The notes beneath the pieces were generated by a model, which was not told the origin of the DNA, did not search any database, and worked only from the letters and a program-made list of their open reading frames with translations. Source: Thermobaculum terrenum ATCC BAA-798 (GTDB taxonomy: Bacteria; Chloroflexota; Chloroflexia; Thermobaculales; Thermobaculaceae). From it: DNA of 64,000 nt. The stretch covers positions 1,824,501 through 1,888,500 of the forward strand of contig NC_013525.1 of NCBI RefSeq assembly GCF_000025005.1. Direction: 5' to 3'. Both the position numbers and the translations under genes were made by a program. Below are positions 37,107 through 46,350 of this stretch, piece after piece (the first letter of the stretch is position 1; every line of letters starts with the position of its first letter).

Positions 37107-38057
37107 ATGTCGCAGCAAGAGAACCCCAAGTATCTTTGGTGGAACCACAGGATTATCCCTTGGGAGGAGGCCACAGTCCACCTGACCGACTACTGGTGGG
37201 CATCGGTTACAGCTGTATTCGAGGGGATAAGAGGCTATTGGAACAATGCCGAAGGTGAGATGTACATCTTTAGGCTCGAAGATCACGCTCGCAGACTTGA
37301 GCAGTCCATGCAGTTGATACGCATGCCAAAAGAGTTCACAGTGGACGAGATATGTCAAGCCACAATAGATCTGGTTAGGGCCAACGATTACAGGGGAGAC
37401 GTCTATATCATGCCCTTGGCATACGCGGTAGGCAATAAAGCCTTTAGCGTAGTTGGTGATAGAACCACAGAGATGTTCATCTATTCTAGACCTGCTGTGT
37501 CAAGATTAGAGGAAGATTTTTCCTTACATGCTTGCTACAGCTCATGGACGAGAATCAACGAGAGAGTACTTCCCCCCAGAATTAAGGCATTGGCCAACTA
37601 TCGTAATAGCCAGCTGGCATCCAGCGAGGCTGCTATGAACGGTTACGATACAGCCTTATTCCTCAATCCTGAAGGTAAAGTTGCCGAGGGTACGGGATCA
37701 TGTGTATTCTTCGTTCGTAAGGGCAAGCTCATCACACCTGATATCACCAGCGGAATACTTGAGAGCATTACCAGAGACACTGTTATTCACCTGGCAAGGG
37801 AGGTCCTGGGCCTTGAAGTAGAGGAAAGGGTAGTGGATCGTACGGAGACCTACCTAGCAGACGAGGCCTTCCTTTGTGGTACGCATGCCGAGATCACTCC
37901 CATAGCTTCGATTGATCGACACGAAATGAAGCACGGAGCCCCTGGTCCTATTACCCGTCAGCTACGTGACATCTACCGAGAAGTGGTTTATGGTAGAGAC
38001 TTCAGATATAGAAACTGGCTTACTCCAGTTGGCATGGGCGTCAGGGCAGAACAATAG
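37107..38057 (+). CDS. ilvE: Branched-chain amino acid aminotransferase
   Basis: 316 residues from ATG 37107, supported by CAGGAGGGAAT; an upstream ATG at 37008 overlaps the GGDEF gene. Class IV PLP fold: YLWWNHRIIPWEEATVHLTDYWW, SVTAVFEGIRGYWN, FRLEDHARRLEQSMQLIRM, PLP lysine in PPRIKALANYRNSQLA, EGTGSCVFFVRKGKLITP and ITRDTVIHLAREVLGLEVEER. Interconverts Leu/Ile/Val and their 2-oxoacids with glutamate. The close relative 4-amino-4-deoxychorismate lyase is less likely given length and motifs. Confidence 0.94.
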   Translation: MSQQENPKYLWWNHRIIPWEEATVHLTDYWWASVTAVFEGIRGYWNNAEGEMYIFRLEDHARRLEQSMQLIRMPKEFTVDEICQATIDLVRANDYRGDVYIMPLAYAVGNKAFSVVGDRTTEMFIYSRPAVSRLEEDFSLHACYSSWTRINERVLPPRIKALANYRNSQLASSEAAMNGYDTALFLNPEGKVAEGTGSCVFFVRKGKLITPDITSGILESITRDTVIHLAREVLGLEVEERVVDRTETYLADEAFLCGTHAEITPIASIDRHEMKHGAPGPITRQLRDIYREVVYGRDFRYRNWLTPVGMGVRAEQ

Positions 38058-38079
38058 TGAAGCAACAGGTATAGCGGGC

Positions 38080-38496
38080 ATGAACTTCCGTAGACAAACT
38101 ATTCTTGCCGGCATAGCGTTTGGGGCGATTACCTCGGTTGCTGACATAGCTGTAATGCTGCTGACCACGCCTTCACCTTCTTCAAATCAAACAGCGCCAG
38201 GGGACATAGGCACACAATGCGTAAACCTTATAGTTACCATGATCTTCTACACCGTTTGTGGTTACATGGCAGCAGGGCTGACCCGCGACGTATCACAGGG
38301 GCTTAGAGCAGGTGGGATTGCGGGCATAGTCACATCTATTATCGACAGCTTAGCTATTACAGCACTGGGTATTGTGCCTTTGAGCGTGGGGGATATTATA
38401 GCTCAACTAATCTTCATTGCCGTGCTTAATGTACCCATAGGACTGGCTCTAGGCTACGTAGGAGGAACATATAGTGCTCCCCGGAATGCTGCATGA
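38080..38496 (+). CDS. Small four-helix membrane protein, unknown
   Basis: About 138 residues from ATG 38080; a longer frame back to 37966 overlaps ilvE. Four hydrophobic stretches (about 8-28, 48-70, 80-105, 110-132) with glycine-rich turns (GLRAGGIAGIVTSIIDS, GLALGYVGGTY) are visible. The form recalls small DUF4199-like or holin-like integral proteins, but I recognise no family. It lies between ilvE and the tungstate-type permease, all in one direction. Confidence 0.65.
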   Translation: MNFRRQTILAGIAFGAITSVADIAVMLLTTPSPSSNQTAPGDIGTQCVNLIVTMIFYTVCGYMAAGLTRDVSQGLRAGGIAGIVTSIIDSLAITALGIVPLSVGDIIAQLIFIAVLNVPIGLALGYVGGTYSAPRNAA

Positions 38497-38517
38497 AGGC
38501 AGGAATTATCACCAGAT

Positions 38518-39237
38518 ATGCACCTGATTCTGGAGGGTTTCATCAATGCTCTACAACTTATATTTACCTTCGACAGGCTCACTTACGAGATAGCGCTACT
38601 CTCTCTCGTAGTCTCGGGCATAGCAACTCTCGCAGCAGCTATTACGGGTATACCTTTAGGAATAGCTCTTGCCTCCAGAGATCTCCCCTTCAAGAGGCTT
38701 CTGGAGGCAGCTATCAACACCAGTATGGGGCTACCGCCGATATTGGTAGGTCTGGTGATTGCGTTGCTGCTCTGGCGCTCTGGACCACTCGGAGACCTGG
38801 GATTGATCTACACCCCAGCAGCTATGATAGTAGCTCAATTCCTGGTAGTTGTCCCTATAACAACCAACCTCACACGCAGCGCCATACTCAGCTCTAATTA
38901 CGAGCTCATAGAAGCTATGCGTACCGATGGCGCTTCGGAGCTCCGCATCAGCTACGAACTGGTCAGGCTGCTTAGACAGCAGATAGTAGTAGCAGTAGCT
39001 GCAGGATTCGGGAGGGCGATAGCTGAAGTAGGAGCTTCACTTATAGTGGGCGGTAACATCCTGCATTACACCAGGGTATTGACCACAGCCATCGCCCTGG
39101 AGGTTAACAGGGGCAACTTCGATCGCGCGATTGCCCTCGGCATCATACTCCTGTTAATAAGTCTGTTGGTGAACTTGTTACTCCTGGCTTTGGGGAATAG
39201 ATCTATTCCTTTTCCATCTCGGCTCAGCGCCAGTTAG
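38518..39237 (+). CDS. Tungstate/molybdate-type ABC transporter permease (TupB-like), orphan
   Basis: 239 residues with five or six membrane helices. The cytoplasmic EAA-type loop reads EAMRTDGASELRISYELVRLLRQQI followed by GRAIAEVGASLIVGGNI, a pattern shared with TupB/WtpB permeases. N-terminal FINALQLIFTFDRLTYEIALLSL also fits. Such permeases import tungstate or molybdate with a binding protein and ATPase, but neither is adjacent. Partners may lie elsewhere, or the gene may be a leftover. Confidence 0.85.
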   Translation: MHLILEGFINALQLIFTFDRLTYEIALLSLVVSGIATLAAAITGIPLGIALASRDLPFKRLLEAAINTSMGLPPILVGLVIALLLWRSGPLGDLGLIYTPAAMIVAQFLVVVPITTNLTRSAILSSNYELIEAMRTDGASELRISYELVRLLRQQIVVAVAAGFGRAIAEVGASLIVGGNILHYTRVLTTAIALEVNRGNFDRAIALGIILLLISLLVNLLLLALGNRSIPFPSRLSAS

Positions 39238-39252
39238 AAATCCAAACGCAAG

Positions 39253-39282
39253 TGGAGATGGGCCACGTCATCCCCATCTCCA
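39253..39282 (+). terminator. Terminator after the TupB-like gene
   Basis: TGGAGATGGG and CCCATCTCCA are 10-base perfect arms with a 10-base loop, followed by GAATCTTTAC. The T tract is weak. It lies 15 bases after the permease stop. Confidence 0.65.
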
Positions 39283-39387
39283 GAATCTTTACTAAGCATA
39301 TACCCACTGCACGTTAGCACGCACACAATATGCAGGTGATCGAACTCGATACATGTCAGAATGGGTTAATCCCAAAAGAATCTAACC

Positions 39388-40515
39388 CTATTGTTGATGA
39401 GCTATTTCTCTTATCCGGTTGACTCGATCCTTGATCGAAGGATGAGAGTGCAGCAGCACTTTGGTTATCAGCGGTGGGTCTGGATCCACCAAGTTGGATT
39501 CTTGCAGTCTCTGCAGCGCTGATACTAGTGCTTCAGGCTTGCGGGTTACGCGCACAGCGTACTCATCCGCGGCATACTCCACTCTTCTAGAATAGGCATT
39601 GATCAGAGGCATCCCCACCAGAGTAATCAGCTGCAGAAGTAAACCTAGCAACGGCATGTTTGCAGGGGATGATAGCTCTTTATCTCGATATCTAGAGGGC
39701 AAAAGACGAGTGGCCACAGGGAAGATACGAGACAATAAGAACATCGATAAAGTTGTGGCGAGGCTGCTTATACCGACCATCTTCCATGTGTCACGCCTAA
39801 CTTGGTGACCTAGTTCGTGAGCTACGACGGCCTCTATTTCGTCCTTTGGAAACTGGTCCAGCAAGGTATCAGCCAGTACTATGCGACGACTCCTGCCCAG
39901 ACCTGTGAAGAAAGCGTTCGACTTCTTGGTACGTCGACTCATATCCATGCGCATGACACGAGAGATCTCAACCCCTTCTCTGGAAGCCAGCTGTCGTAGC
40001 TCACTCTCGAAGTCGGGGTCTTTTATGGGCTCGTATTTATTGAACAGAGGGGCTATAAGCACCGGAAACAGTTCTGAAAGCAATGCTGTGAAAGGTAGCA
40101 TAGCTGCCGAAACTATCAGCCACCAGCGGCGCGGCCATCTCCTCACGACCTGATAGAAGGAGGTTACCAGAGGTACGCCAAAAGCTACGGAGAGGGTATG
40201 AACTTTTAGCTGGTCCAGCAGCCAGTGGCGCAAGCGTTGTGTACTGAGATTATAACGCCATTCCAGGATATACCCTGAGTAGAAGGCTATTGGTAAAGAG
40301 ATCAACCAATCCAGCGTTGACAAAATGGTTACAAAAGCCGGCAAGCGCAACCTAGCAGGAACCCTCCCATCAAGGAACCTCCACAGCAGCATTGGCAGAC
40401 CAAGCAGTATAGCCAGGACATTTATACAGATCCCAACTAGAGTGGAGAGTACCCATAAGAGCTCTTTCTGACGGCTGTACTTTATCGCCTGCTGGAGCTT
40501 ATCTGATTCTCCCAT
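39388..40515 (-). CDS. M48 family CAAX-protease-like membrane metallopeptidase
   Basis: About 375 residues from ATG 40515 (GGAGG 4 bases upstream); a longer frame to 40689 crosses the divergent promoter region. The N-terminal half has four helices and the SLPIAFYSGYILEWRYNLSTQ segment typical of Ste24/CAAX protease N-domains. The zinc site is HELGH in AVVAHELGHQVRRDT, with the third ligand in EYAADEYAV. C-terminal HPSIKDRVNRI is conserved. It likely degrades or processes membrane proteins (HtpX/Ste24-like quality control). It diverges from a small HTH gene and the Hsp20 cluster. Confidence 0.92.
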   Translation of the reverse strand: MGESDKLQQAIKYSRQKELLWVLSTLVGICINVLAILLGLPMLLWRFLDGRVPARLRLPAFVTILSTLDWLISLPIAFYSGYILEWRYNLSTQRLRHWLLDQLKVHTLSVAFGVPLVTSFYQVVRRWPRRWWLIVSAAMLPFTALLSELFPVLIAPLFNKYEPIKDPDFESELRQLASREGVEISRVMRMDMSRRTKKSNAFFTGLGRSRRIVLADTLLDQFPKDEIEAVVAHELGHQVRRDTWKMVGISSLATTLSMFLLSRIFPVATRLLPSRYRDKELSSPANMPLLGLLLQLITLVGMPLINAYSRRVEYAADEYAVRVTRKPEALVSALQRLQESNLVDPDPPLITKVLLHSHPSIKDRVNRIREIAHQQ

Positions 40516-40551
40516 ACATCCTCCACGGTCTTCGCTACATACTTCTGTGAT

Positions 40552-40580
40552 GTTATATAGCGAGCACCAGGATATAGCAA
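40552..40580 (-). promoter_or_regulatory. Promoter of the M48 protease gene
   Basis: Minus strand TTGCTA (40580-40575), a 17-base spacer and TATAAC (40557-40552), about 37 bases before the ATG. Confidence 0.6.
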
Positions 40581-40635
40581 ACAGATACCTCCGAGAGGCA
40601 CAGTTCCTGCGAAGTATGCCCCGGAGGTGATGAAG

Positions 40636-40929
40636 ATGCCACAAAACTATGAGCAGGACTACAGAGTCATAAGTTCTCAACTCTCCCAAGCTCCTAATGA
40701 GGTACTACAGGAGCTAGGAGGAGAAGAGGCTGAGATTGCATCTATGGCAGCTGCTGGCATTAGCCTTGAGGATGTATGTAAGCAGAAGGGGATGCAGCCT
40801 GATCAGGTATGGGCGATACTTCACAGGGCTTTGGATCGTCTACAAGGTACCAGGTGGGCAGTTGGTCCAAGCGGAGATATTCGTCCCCTTGATGCCGACG
40901 AGCTAGGGCATCCCAAGGAAGGCATCTAG
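40636..40929 (+). CDS. Small helix-turn-helix protein, unknown
   Basis: 97 residues from ATG 40636, the codon best spaced from the near-perfect GGAGGTGAT; GTG 40627 and ATG 40630 overlap that site. The segment IASMAAAGISLEDVCKQKGMQPDQVWAILHRALDRL resembles a sigma-region-4 or LuxR-like helix-turn-helix. The rest is acidic. No ligand or metal motif is seen. It may regulate the divergent M48 protease or the hsp20 cassette beside it; that is inferred only from position. Confidence 0.65.
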   Translation: MPQNYEQDYRVISSQLSQAPNEVLQELGGEEAEIASMAAAGISLEDVCKQKGMQPDQVWAILHRALDRLQGTRWAVGPSGDIRPLDADELGHPKEGI

Positions 40930-40994
40930 GTCGTGTCAGTCTTTGGTATACTCCTTGCTCGTAAAAATACTTGTCGGTGAGGGGGTATCAAGCA

Positions 40995-41423
40995 ATGAGT
41001 TTCTATCGTGACTTTGGAGACCTGATAAGTCTGCGCGAAGCGCTCAATAGACTTATAGAAGAGCAAAGAACTCCTGGTAACCAGAGAGGAGACAGGCCAC
41101 AGCTTGTGCCATTGAATATCTATGAGACCGATAACTCCATAGTCATCGAAGCACCAATACCAGGAGTAAAGCCGGAGGATATAGAGCTAAGCTTCGCAAA
41201 TAGTGTGCTCACAATCAAGGCCAGCCCAAAGAACGTAAATGCCGGTCGCAATTATCTGGTTCAAGAGTGGCAGAGCAGCCCTTATTTTCGTAGCCTGCAG
41301 CTACCAGAAACTATAGATGTGGACTCGGCGAGCGCTTCCATAGAGGACGGCATACTAAGGATCACCTTCGATAAGAGAAGAAGATCAGAACCCAGGAAGA
41401 TTCAGGTCAAGATAGGAGGCTAA
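40995..41423 (+). CDS. Hsp20/alpha-crystallin small heat-shock protein
   Basis: About 142 residues from ATG 40995 (GAGGGGG 9 bases upstream); TTG 40971 is an alternative. The alpha-crystallin domain covers about 40-142: NIYETDNSIVIEAPIPGVKPEDIELSFANSVLTIKA and the IEDGILRITF strand. The canonical I-x-I tail motif may be IQVKI near the C-terminus. It binds unfolding proteins without ATP. It heads a run of four closely spaced genes; no CIRCE element was seen upstream. Confidence 0.94.
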   Translation: MSFYRDFGDLISLREALNRLIEEQRTPGNQRGDRPQLVPLNIYETDNSIVIEAPIPGVKPEDIELSFANSVLTIKASPKNVNAGRNYLVQEWQSSPYFRSLQLPETIDVDSASASIEDGILRITFDKRRRSEPRKIQVKIGG

Positions 41424-41684
41424 ATGGCACCTAAAGATAGAGAAGAAGCAACTGATCAACACGATCGCCCACGCCCCAAGGACAGGTTGGATGGTGGGGA
41501 ATCTCCTCATGAGGACATGATAAGCTCAAGGCACAGGGCCAGGGACAGCGAACCACCGGATGCGCCCGTGGGCGATATCACTAATATGGATGTGTTCAGT
41601 AAAGAAAGCTACACTGAGCATCCCGAGACAGACCCCTTCTTGGATGAGGATAAAGAGGAGAATCACGATGACTCAAAATCCTAA
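41424..41684 (+). CDS. Highly charged, probably disordered small protein
   Basis: 86 residues starting directly after the hsp20 stop, with AGGAGG inside the hsp20 end. About half the residues are Asp, Glu, Lys, Arg or His and there is no hydrophobic core, so it should be disordered, reminiscent of hydrophilin-type stress proteins. No family is recognised. Its end overlaps the next gene by 17 bases. Confidence 0.6.
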   Translation: MAPKDREEATDQHDRPRPKDRLDGGESPHEDMISSRHRARDSEPPDAPVGDITNMDVFSKESYTEHPETDPFLDEDKEENHDDSKS

Positions 41685-42030
41685 ACCTGAAGACAGCTTC
41701 ACACATGATCTTAACCCTCAGCCTGAGGCAGGATTCAATTATGGGGACCTAGGGCCGGACACTACCCAGGGAAGACCTGCAGCAGATTATAAAGATCTGG
41801 TTGAGCATCTCAACTGGCTCAGGAAGGATGAGCTGGAGCAGTTGCCAATTGTGCCTGAGGGAACTCGCTTAGAACAGGGCAAGACCTACATCGATCTTAT
41901 GGACTTGGAGAAAGGTGAATTCACGGGAATGGCGAATCAGATTGCGCCACACGGTTCAAAGCTAGTGGCCAAAGACGCCGCACCCTATGAGCTATGGAAC
42001 AAGTTGCTTGAAGCTGGAAGAAAAAAGTAA
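41668..42030 (+). CDS. Small hydrophilic protein of the hsp20 cluster, unknown
   Basis: 120 residues from ATG 41668 (GAGGAG 7 bases upstream); a longer frame from 41560 mainly overlaps the previous gene. The N-terminus is polar (NPKPEDSFTHDLNPQPEAGFNYGDLGPD). The C-terminal half (YKDLVEHLNWLRKDELEQLPIVPEGTRLEQGKTYIDLMDLEKGEFTGMANQ) looks folded. It resembles conserved stress-linked hypothetical proteins, with no known activity. It is followed 27 bp on by another small gene. Confidence 0.72.
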   Translation: MTQNPKPEDSFTHDLNPQPEAGFNYGDLGPDTTQGRPAADYKDLVEHLNWLRKDELEQLPIVPEGTRLEQGKTYIDLMDLEKGEFTGMANQIAPHGSKLVAKDAAPYELWNKLLEAGRKK

Positions 42031-42057
42031 GGGACCAGGAAACTAGGGAGGTTAAAA

Positions 42058-42336
42058 ATGGCAGGAGAAAGTAAAACGACTACTGATCACGAAACCATAC
42101 GCCGCTGGGTGGAAGAGCGGGGAGGCAGACCAGCTACCGTTAAGGGTACCGAGGAAGGGGATGAGGCTGGTGTGCTTAGAATAGACTTTCCAGGCTACGG
42201 CGATGACGAGAAGCTCCAACCCATATCTTGGGAAGAGTTCTTCCAGAAGTTTGAAGAGAAGCAATTGGCCTTCCTTTATCAGGAGGAAACGAGCGAAGGC
42301 AAGGAGAGCCGATTCTTCAAGTTCGTCCGACGGTAG
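42058..42336 (+). CDS. Conserved small hypothetical protein (WVEERGG...RIDFPGYG family)
   Basis: 92 residues with the pattern TTDHETIRRWVEERGGRPATVKGT, LRIDFPGYGDDEKLQPISWEEFFQKFEEKQLAFLYQ and a basic end KFVRR. I recall homologues as widespread short stress-associated proteins sometimes misnamed 1,4-alpha-glucan branching enzyme; it is far too short for that enzyme. Function unknown. It is the last gene of the hsp20 run, before the terminator at 42375. Confidence 0.78.
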   Translation: MAGESKTTTDHETIRRWVEERGGRPATVKGTEEGDEAGVLRIDFPGYGDDEKLQPISWEEFFQKFEEKQLAFLYQEETSEGKESRFFKFVRR

Positions 42337-42374
42337 CTAGTTCTTCTTCCCAATGCATACTTACTCAGCTATCA

Positions 42375-42404
42375 TGATCCTGGGAAGATACCTCCCCAGG
42401 ATCA
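42375..42404 (+). terminator. Terminator of the hsp20 cluster
   Basis: TGATCCTGGG and CCCAGGATCA are 10-base perfect arms with a 10-base loop, followed by GTTTAACC. It lies 39 bases after the last small gene. Confidence 0.68.
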
Positions 42405-42438
42405 GTTTAACCCGAAATTCACACAGTCAGGAGGATGC

Positions 42439-43311
42439 ATGGCCGAGGCATTTACCTTTCAAGCAAATACATTTCAGCAAGACCCCGGCAAAAGTCCCAC
42501 TAGGAGGAAGGTGCTTGTAACCGGAGCTGCAGGCACCATCGGGCGTTATTTTGCAGAGCACTCCAGCGACATTTACGATCTAAGATTGATGGTAAGGAAG
42601 GAAGAAGATGTCGAGCAGCTTAGCGCCTTTGGAGAGGTCGTAGTAGCTCAGCTAACCGACCTTCAGCAGCTCAAGGAGGTGTGTCAGGGAATAGACACAG
42701 TCGTGCACCTGGCAGCTAACCCTGATTCCGAGGCTACATGGAGCCAGCTCCTGGAACCTAATATTATCGGTACTTACAACATCTATGTGGCAGCAAAGAG
42801 CGCCGGGTGCCGGAGGGTCATCTTTGCTTCTTCGATCCACGCGGTCTCAGGCTATCCCAAGGGAGTACAAGTCAAGATCAACGACCCTGTCAACCCTGGC
42901 GACCTGTATGGCGTCACCAAATGCTTTGGAGAGGCTCTGGGGAGGTACATGGCAGAGCAGGAGGGGCTATCCGTTATAGCTATCCGCATTGGTGCTTTCC
43001 AGCCAGTCGAGAGGATGCGTGCTGAGTGGAGCACGAGAGTAATGGATGCCTTCGTATCACAGCGAGATCTCCTGCAGCTTATCCACAAAGCTATAGAGGC
43101 TGAGCATCTCAAGTTCGCTATCCTCCATGGCTTGAGCGCCAGCCTCTACAATAAGATGGATATCTCGGAAACATGTGAGCTAGTAGGGTATGAACCTCAA
43201 GATGATATAACCACTCTAAATCCCAAGCTAGCCCCGTTAGATCTTGTCAAATCGCTTAGTACTCACAGCAGAGCATCAGGCATAGCCTCAGGTCTTAGAG
43301 AGGACTTATAG
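42439..43311 (+). CDS. NAD-dependent epimerase/dehydratase, uronate dehydrogenase-like
   Basis: 290 residues, an atypical SDR. NAD site [41 protein letters not shown], the catalytic Ser in [12 protein letters not shown] and Y-x3-K in [12 protein letters not shown]. The pattern matches uronate (hexuronate) dehydrogenases, which oxidise glucuronate or galacturonate to lactones, but substrate cannot be fixed. The ribosome site is CAGGAGG. The last 49 bases overlap the 3' end of the convergent copA. Confidence 0.85.
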   Translation: MAEAFTFQANTFQQDPGKSPTRRKVLVTGAAGTIGRYFAEHSSDIYDLRLMVRKEEDVEQLSAFGEVVVAQLTDLQQLKEVCQGIDTVVHLAANPDSEATWSQLLEPNIIGTYNIYVAAKSAGCRRVIFASSIHAVSGYPKGVQVKINDPVNPGDLYGVTKCFGEALGRYMAEQEGLSVIAIRIGAFQPVERMRAEWSTRVMDAFVSQRDLLQLIHKAIEAEHLKFAILHGLSASLYNKMDISETCELVGYEPQDDITTLNPKLAPLDLVKSLSTHSRASGIASGLREDL

Positions 43312-45782
43312 TCCTTAGGACGCCATCCCCTTAATCTCAGGGAGTTACTTACCACGCTTACCGAGCTCAACCCCATAGCTGCTGCAGCTATCATGGGGTT
43401 GAGCAACCCATTCCATCCACCAGAGCCCGCAAAGAATGGATAGAGCACTCCCGCTGCCAAAGGAATGAGCACAACATTATAGATAAACGCCCAGAAGAGG
43501 TTTTGCTTTATAACCCTCACAGTCGCGCGGGAAAGCTCCAACGCATCTACTATCAGCTTAAGGTTAGGGGACATCAGAGTTATGTCAGCCGATTCCATTG
43601 CTATGTCCGTGCCACTGCTCATAGATATCCCTACATCAGCTAACGTCAAAGCTGGGGCATCGTTGATGCCATCCCCAACCATCGCAACCTTCTTACCTTT
43701 GTCTCTTAGGGACTTTATCACTTCGGCTTTCTGATCAGGCTTCACCTCGGAAATAACCTGATCCACTCCCAACCTACGCGCTATTGCCTCGGCTACTAGC
43801 CTGTTATCACCAGTAAGGATCACGACTTCCCTTCCGATATCCTTCAGGCTCTTAACAAGGGAGAAACTCTCAGCTCGTAGTTCATCCTCCACAGCTACAA
43901 CTCCCACCAGTTGACCATCAACAGCAACCATTATGGGAGTAGCACCCCTTGCAGCCACATCCTCCACCACTGTGCTGTAGGAGTCTACAGTTCTATCTCC
44001 TAGCATCTCGGCCATCATGCGGGGGTTACCTGCGAGCACCTGTTTACCATCAATCTCGGCTCTTACTCCACCACCAACTATGGCCTCGAATTTGTCTGGC
44101 TTAGTTATGTTAATATTGTTGCTCTGAGCATGCTCTACAATCGCACGCCCCAGCGGGTGTTCGCTCAGTGCCTCTGCGGAGGCAACCACCTGCAGCAGCG
44201 AGGCTGCATCAAAGCCGTTCACCGGTATTACATCGGCCACCACAGGCTTACCCTTCGTCAGCGTGCCAGTCTTATCCAGCACGAAGGTATCGACCCTTGA
44301 GAGCGCCTCCAGAGCAACAGCATCCCTAACTAAGATGCCCATCTGAGCTGCCCTACCGGTTGCAACTATAATCGCAGTAGGAGTAGCTAGTCCAAGAGCG
44401 CATGGACAGGCTATGATGAGGACAGCTATGAAGTTGAGCAGAGCCATGGTAAGCCTGGGTTCAGGACCAAACACCAGCCAGATAACGAATGTTACTAGGG
44501 CTATACCTATCACAGCAGGCACAAAGTATCCCGCTATAACATCTGCCAGCCTCTGTATGGGAGGCTTTGACCCTTGGGCTTGCTCGACCAGTCTTACTAT
44601 CTGGGCAAGTAGAGTCTCACTCCCCACACGAGTAGCCCTGAAAGCAAATGAACCGCTTTGGTTTATGGTTCCGGCAAACACCTGAGAGCCAACAGCTTTG
44701 TCGACTGGGATTGACTCTCCGGTTATCATCGACTCGTCAACCACGGATCTGCCACCAGTGACGATTCCATCTACCGGGATCCTTTCACCAGGTCGTACTA
44801 TTACTACATCCCCCGGCACCAGCTCGCTTACAGGTACCTCAACCTCCTGCCCTTCCCTCATGACCCTGGCAACCGGAGGCTGAAGATCCAGTAGCTTCCT
44901 GATCGCATCCGAAGCTTTACCCCTGGCTCTCGACTCCAGAGCCCTGCCAAGAAGCACCAAACCTATGATTATCAAGCCCGTATCGTAGTACACGTGGGGA
45001 GTCTCGCCCATCATGGCAAAGACTCCTGGGAACAGTGTGACTAGTGCGCTATAGATAAAAGCCGCGGCAGTACCAACAGCGATAAGGGTGTTCATATTCG
45101 CACTTCTGTGAAGCGCCGATCGCCATGCCGCTTTGTAGAAGGTCCAACCTGTCCAAGCTTGTACTGGTAGCGTTATCAGCAGGCCGATCCAGTTGATCGC
45201 TTTGGGATCGATGGCCTGAAGCACGGAGAAGTAGTCTCTCATTGAGAGGAACATCAGAAACAGGCCAGACACAAGGCTAACAACAGCCTTCGTGATCGTA
45301 TTTTTGTACTCCCGTTGGTGGTCAGTCTGAACGACTTGCGTTTGGGTCGCGTCTGCGAGCCTGGCCTCATAGCCTGCATCCTCCACAGCCCTGATCATCT
45401 CCTGCGGGCCTATTGCCCCAGGCACATACCTCACCAAAGCCTTGGATGTAGCAAAGTTCACATCTGCAGACAGCACCCCAGTGAGGTTAGCAAGGGACTT
45501 CTCCACAGCCCTGACGCAGGAGGCACAAGTCATGCCCTCGATCTGCAGCTCAACAGTGGCTTCCGGTACCTCATAACCTGCGTCTCTGACGGCTTCGGCT
45601 ATCTGCAATGCAGATACTGGTGCTCCCAGCCTTATAAAGGCTTTACTGGTTGCCAGGTTGACATCTACGGCCTCTACACCAGGCAACTTACTTATCGCTT
45701 GTTCTACATGGCGCACACAAGAGGCGCAGGTCATACCTTCAACTGGTATAGTTAGGCTCTTTTCCTCAGAAGTAGTGGCCAT
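43263..45782 (-). CDS. copA: Copper-exporting P1B-type ATPase CopA
   Basis: About 839 residues from ATG 45782 (AGGAGG 10 bases upstream); the longer frame to 45947 overlaps the CGNR gene and lacks support. Two N-terminal HMA domains each carry GMTCASC. Then TGES in [14 protein letters not shown] in [30 protein letters not shown] and [10 protein letters not shown]. The final helices with [11 protein letters not shown] and [16 protein letters not shown] are the Cu(I) P1B-1 signature. It exports Cu(I). It starts 4 bases after the stop of the CGNR gene, so the two are cotranscribed. Confidence 0.96.
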   Translation of the reverse strand: MATTSEEKSLTIPVEGMTCASCVRHVEQAISKLPGVEAVDVNLATSKAFIRLGAPVSALQIAEAVRDAGYEVPEATVELQIEGMTCASCVRAVEKSLANLTGVLSADVNFATSKALVRYVPGAIGPQEMIRAVEDAGYEARLADATQTQVVQTDHQREYKNTITKAVVSLVSGLFLMFLSMRDYFSVLQAIDPKAINWIGLLITLPVQAWTGWTFYKAAWRSALHRSANMNTLIAVGTAAAFIYSALVTLFPGVFAMMGETPHVYYDTGLIIIGLVLLGRALESRARGKASDAIRKLLDLQPPVARVMREGQEVEVPVSELVPGDVVIVRPGERIPVDGIVTGGRSVVDESMITGESIPVDKAVGSQVFAGTINQSGSFAFRATRVGSETLLAQIVRLVEQAQGSKPPIQRLADVIAGYFVPAVIGIALVTFVIWLVFGPEPRLTMALLNFIAVLIIACPCALGLATPTAIIVATGRAAQMGILVRDAVALEALSRVDTFVLDKTGTLTKGKPVVADVIPVNGFDAASLLQVVASAEALSEHPLGRAIVEHAQSNNINITKPDKFEAIVGGGVRAEIDGKQVLAGNPRMMAEMLGDRTVDSYSTVVEDVAARGATPIMVAVDGQLVGVVAVEDELRAESFSLVKSLKDIGREVVILTGDNRLVAEAIARRLGVDQVISEVKPDQKAEVIKSLRDKGKKVAMVGDGINDAPALTLADVGISMSSGTDIAMESADITLMSPNLKLIVDALELSRATVRVIKQNLFWAFIYNVVLIPLAAGVLYPFFAGSGGWNGLLNPMIAAAAMGLSSVSVVSNSLRLRGWRPKDYKSSLRPEAMPDALL

Positions 45783-45786
45783 GAAT

Positions 45787-46344
45787 TCATTTCCTCCTTC
45801 CACATGTACATACATCACCACATGTGCATACAGCGCCATGCTTCCTTCGCCATCTGCCAACCTTGGCCCTGTTGCCACAGATTTCCATCGAGCACCACAC
45901 TCTCTTGCCGTTGCGTGAGGCATCATAGAAGATGCAGTCGCATCCAAGGCACTTGCGTACTCTGTGCCAGATCCCCGAAGCTATCATGTCAGCCACGAGC
46001 AGATAGAGTTGGATAATGGGGCTTCCGTTACTGCTTATAGCCAAGCGCCCATCAATGATCTCCAATGTAGCTTGATGGCTCCGTAGATACTCGTTGATCT
46101 CTTGCAGCAGGTCGCCAGTTTCAAGCTCTCCACTCAGGTTAGCCCTTAGCAGCCTCCCGATATCGCCAGCCTCGACAAGATCCTGCCGAGTGCCGATAAA
46201 GCCAGTGGCCCTCTCAAGCTCATCAGCAGAAGGATCCTGTCCATGCCGTACAGAAGGAGTATTCAAGAGATCCACCAAGCTCTGGGGATCTAGAGTGCTG
46301 ATCGTTATTGCGTAGCCGGAATTTACACTTTCTATTATTTTCAT
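45787..46344 (-). CDS. CGNR zinc-finger (ABATE) protein with a tandem CTCG tail; candidate copper regulator
   Basis: 185 residues. The C-terminal CGNR finger reads [38 protein letters not shown], with two Cys pairs and a basic helix; the N-terminal domain (about 15-125) is the helical ABATE stress-sensor type. CGNR proteins are predicted DNA-binding regulators. Unusual here is the end [14 protein letters not shown], two copies of V-C-T-C-G made by a tandem repeat, which supplies four more thiols. Translation appears leaderless (promoter at 46351-46379). It lies 4 bases from copA, so I infer a Cu-responsive regulator of that operon; direct evidence is lacking. Confidence 0.85.
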   Translation of the reverse strand: MKIIESVNSGYAITISTLDPQSLVDLLNTPSVRHGQDPSADELERATGFIGTRQDLVEAGDIGRLLRANLSGELETGDLLQEINEYLRSHQATLEIIDGRLAISSNGSPIIQLYLLVADMIASGIWHRVRKCLGCDCIFYDASRNGKRVWCSMEICGNRAKVGRWRRKHGAVCTCGDVCTCGRRK

Positions 46345-46350
46345 GTAACT

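Noticed and set aside
38493-38897. 134-codon frame overlapping the TupB-like gene
   Set aside because: Same strand, different frame from a clear permease; composition not protein-like.
42058-42336. 1,4-alpha-glucan branching enzyme label for the 92-residue protein
   Set aside because: Far shorter than the enzyme and lacks GH13 motifs; the label, if used, would be a misannotation.
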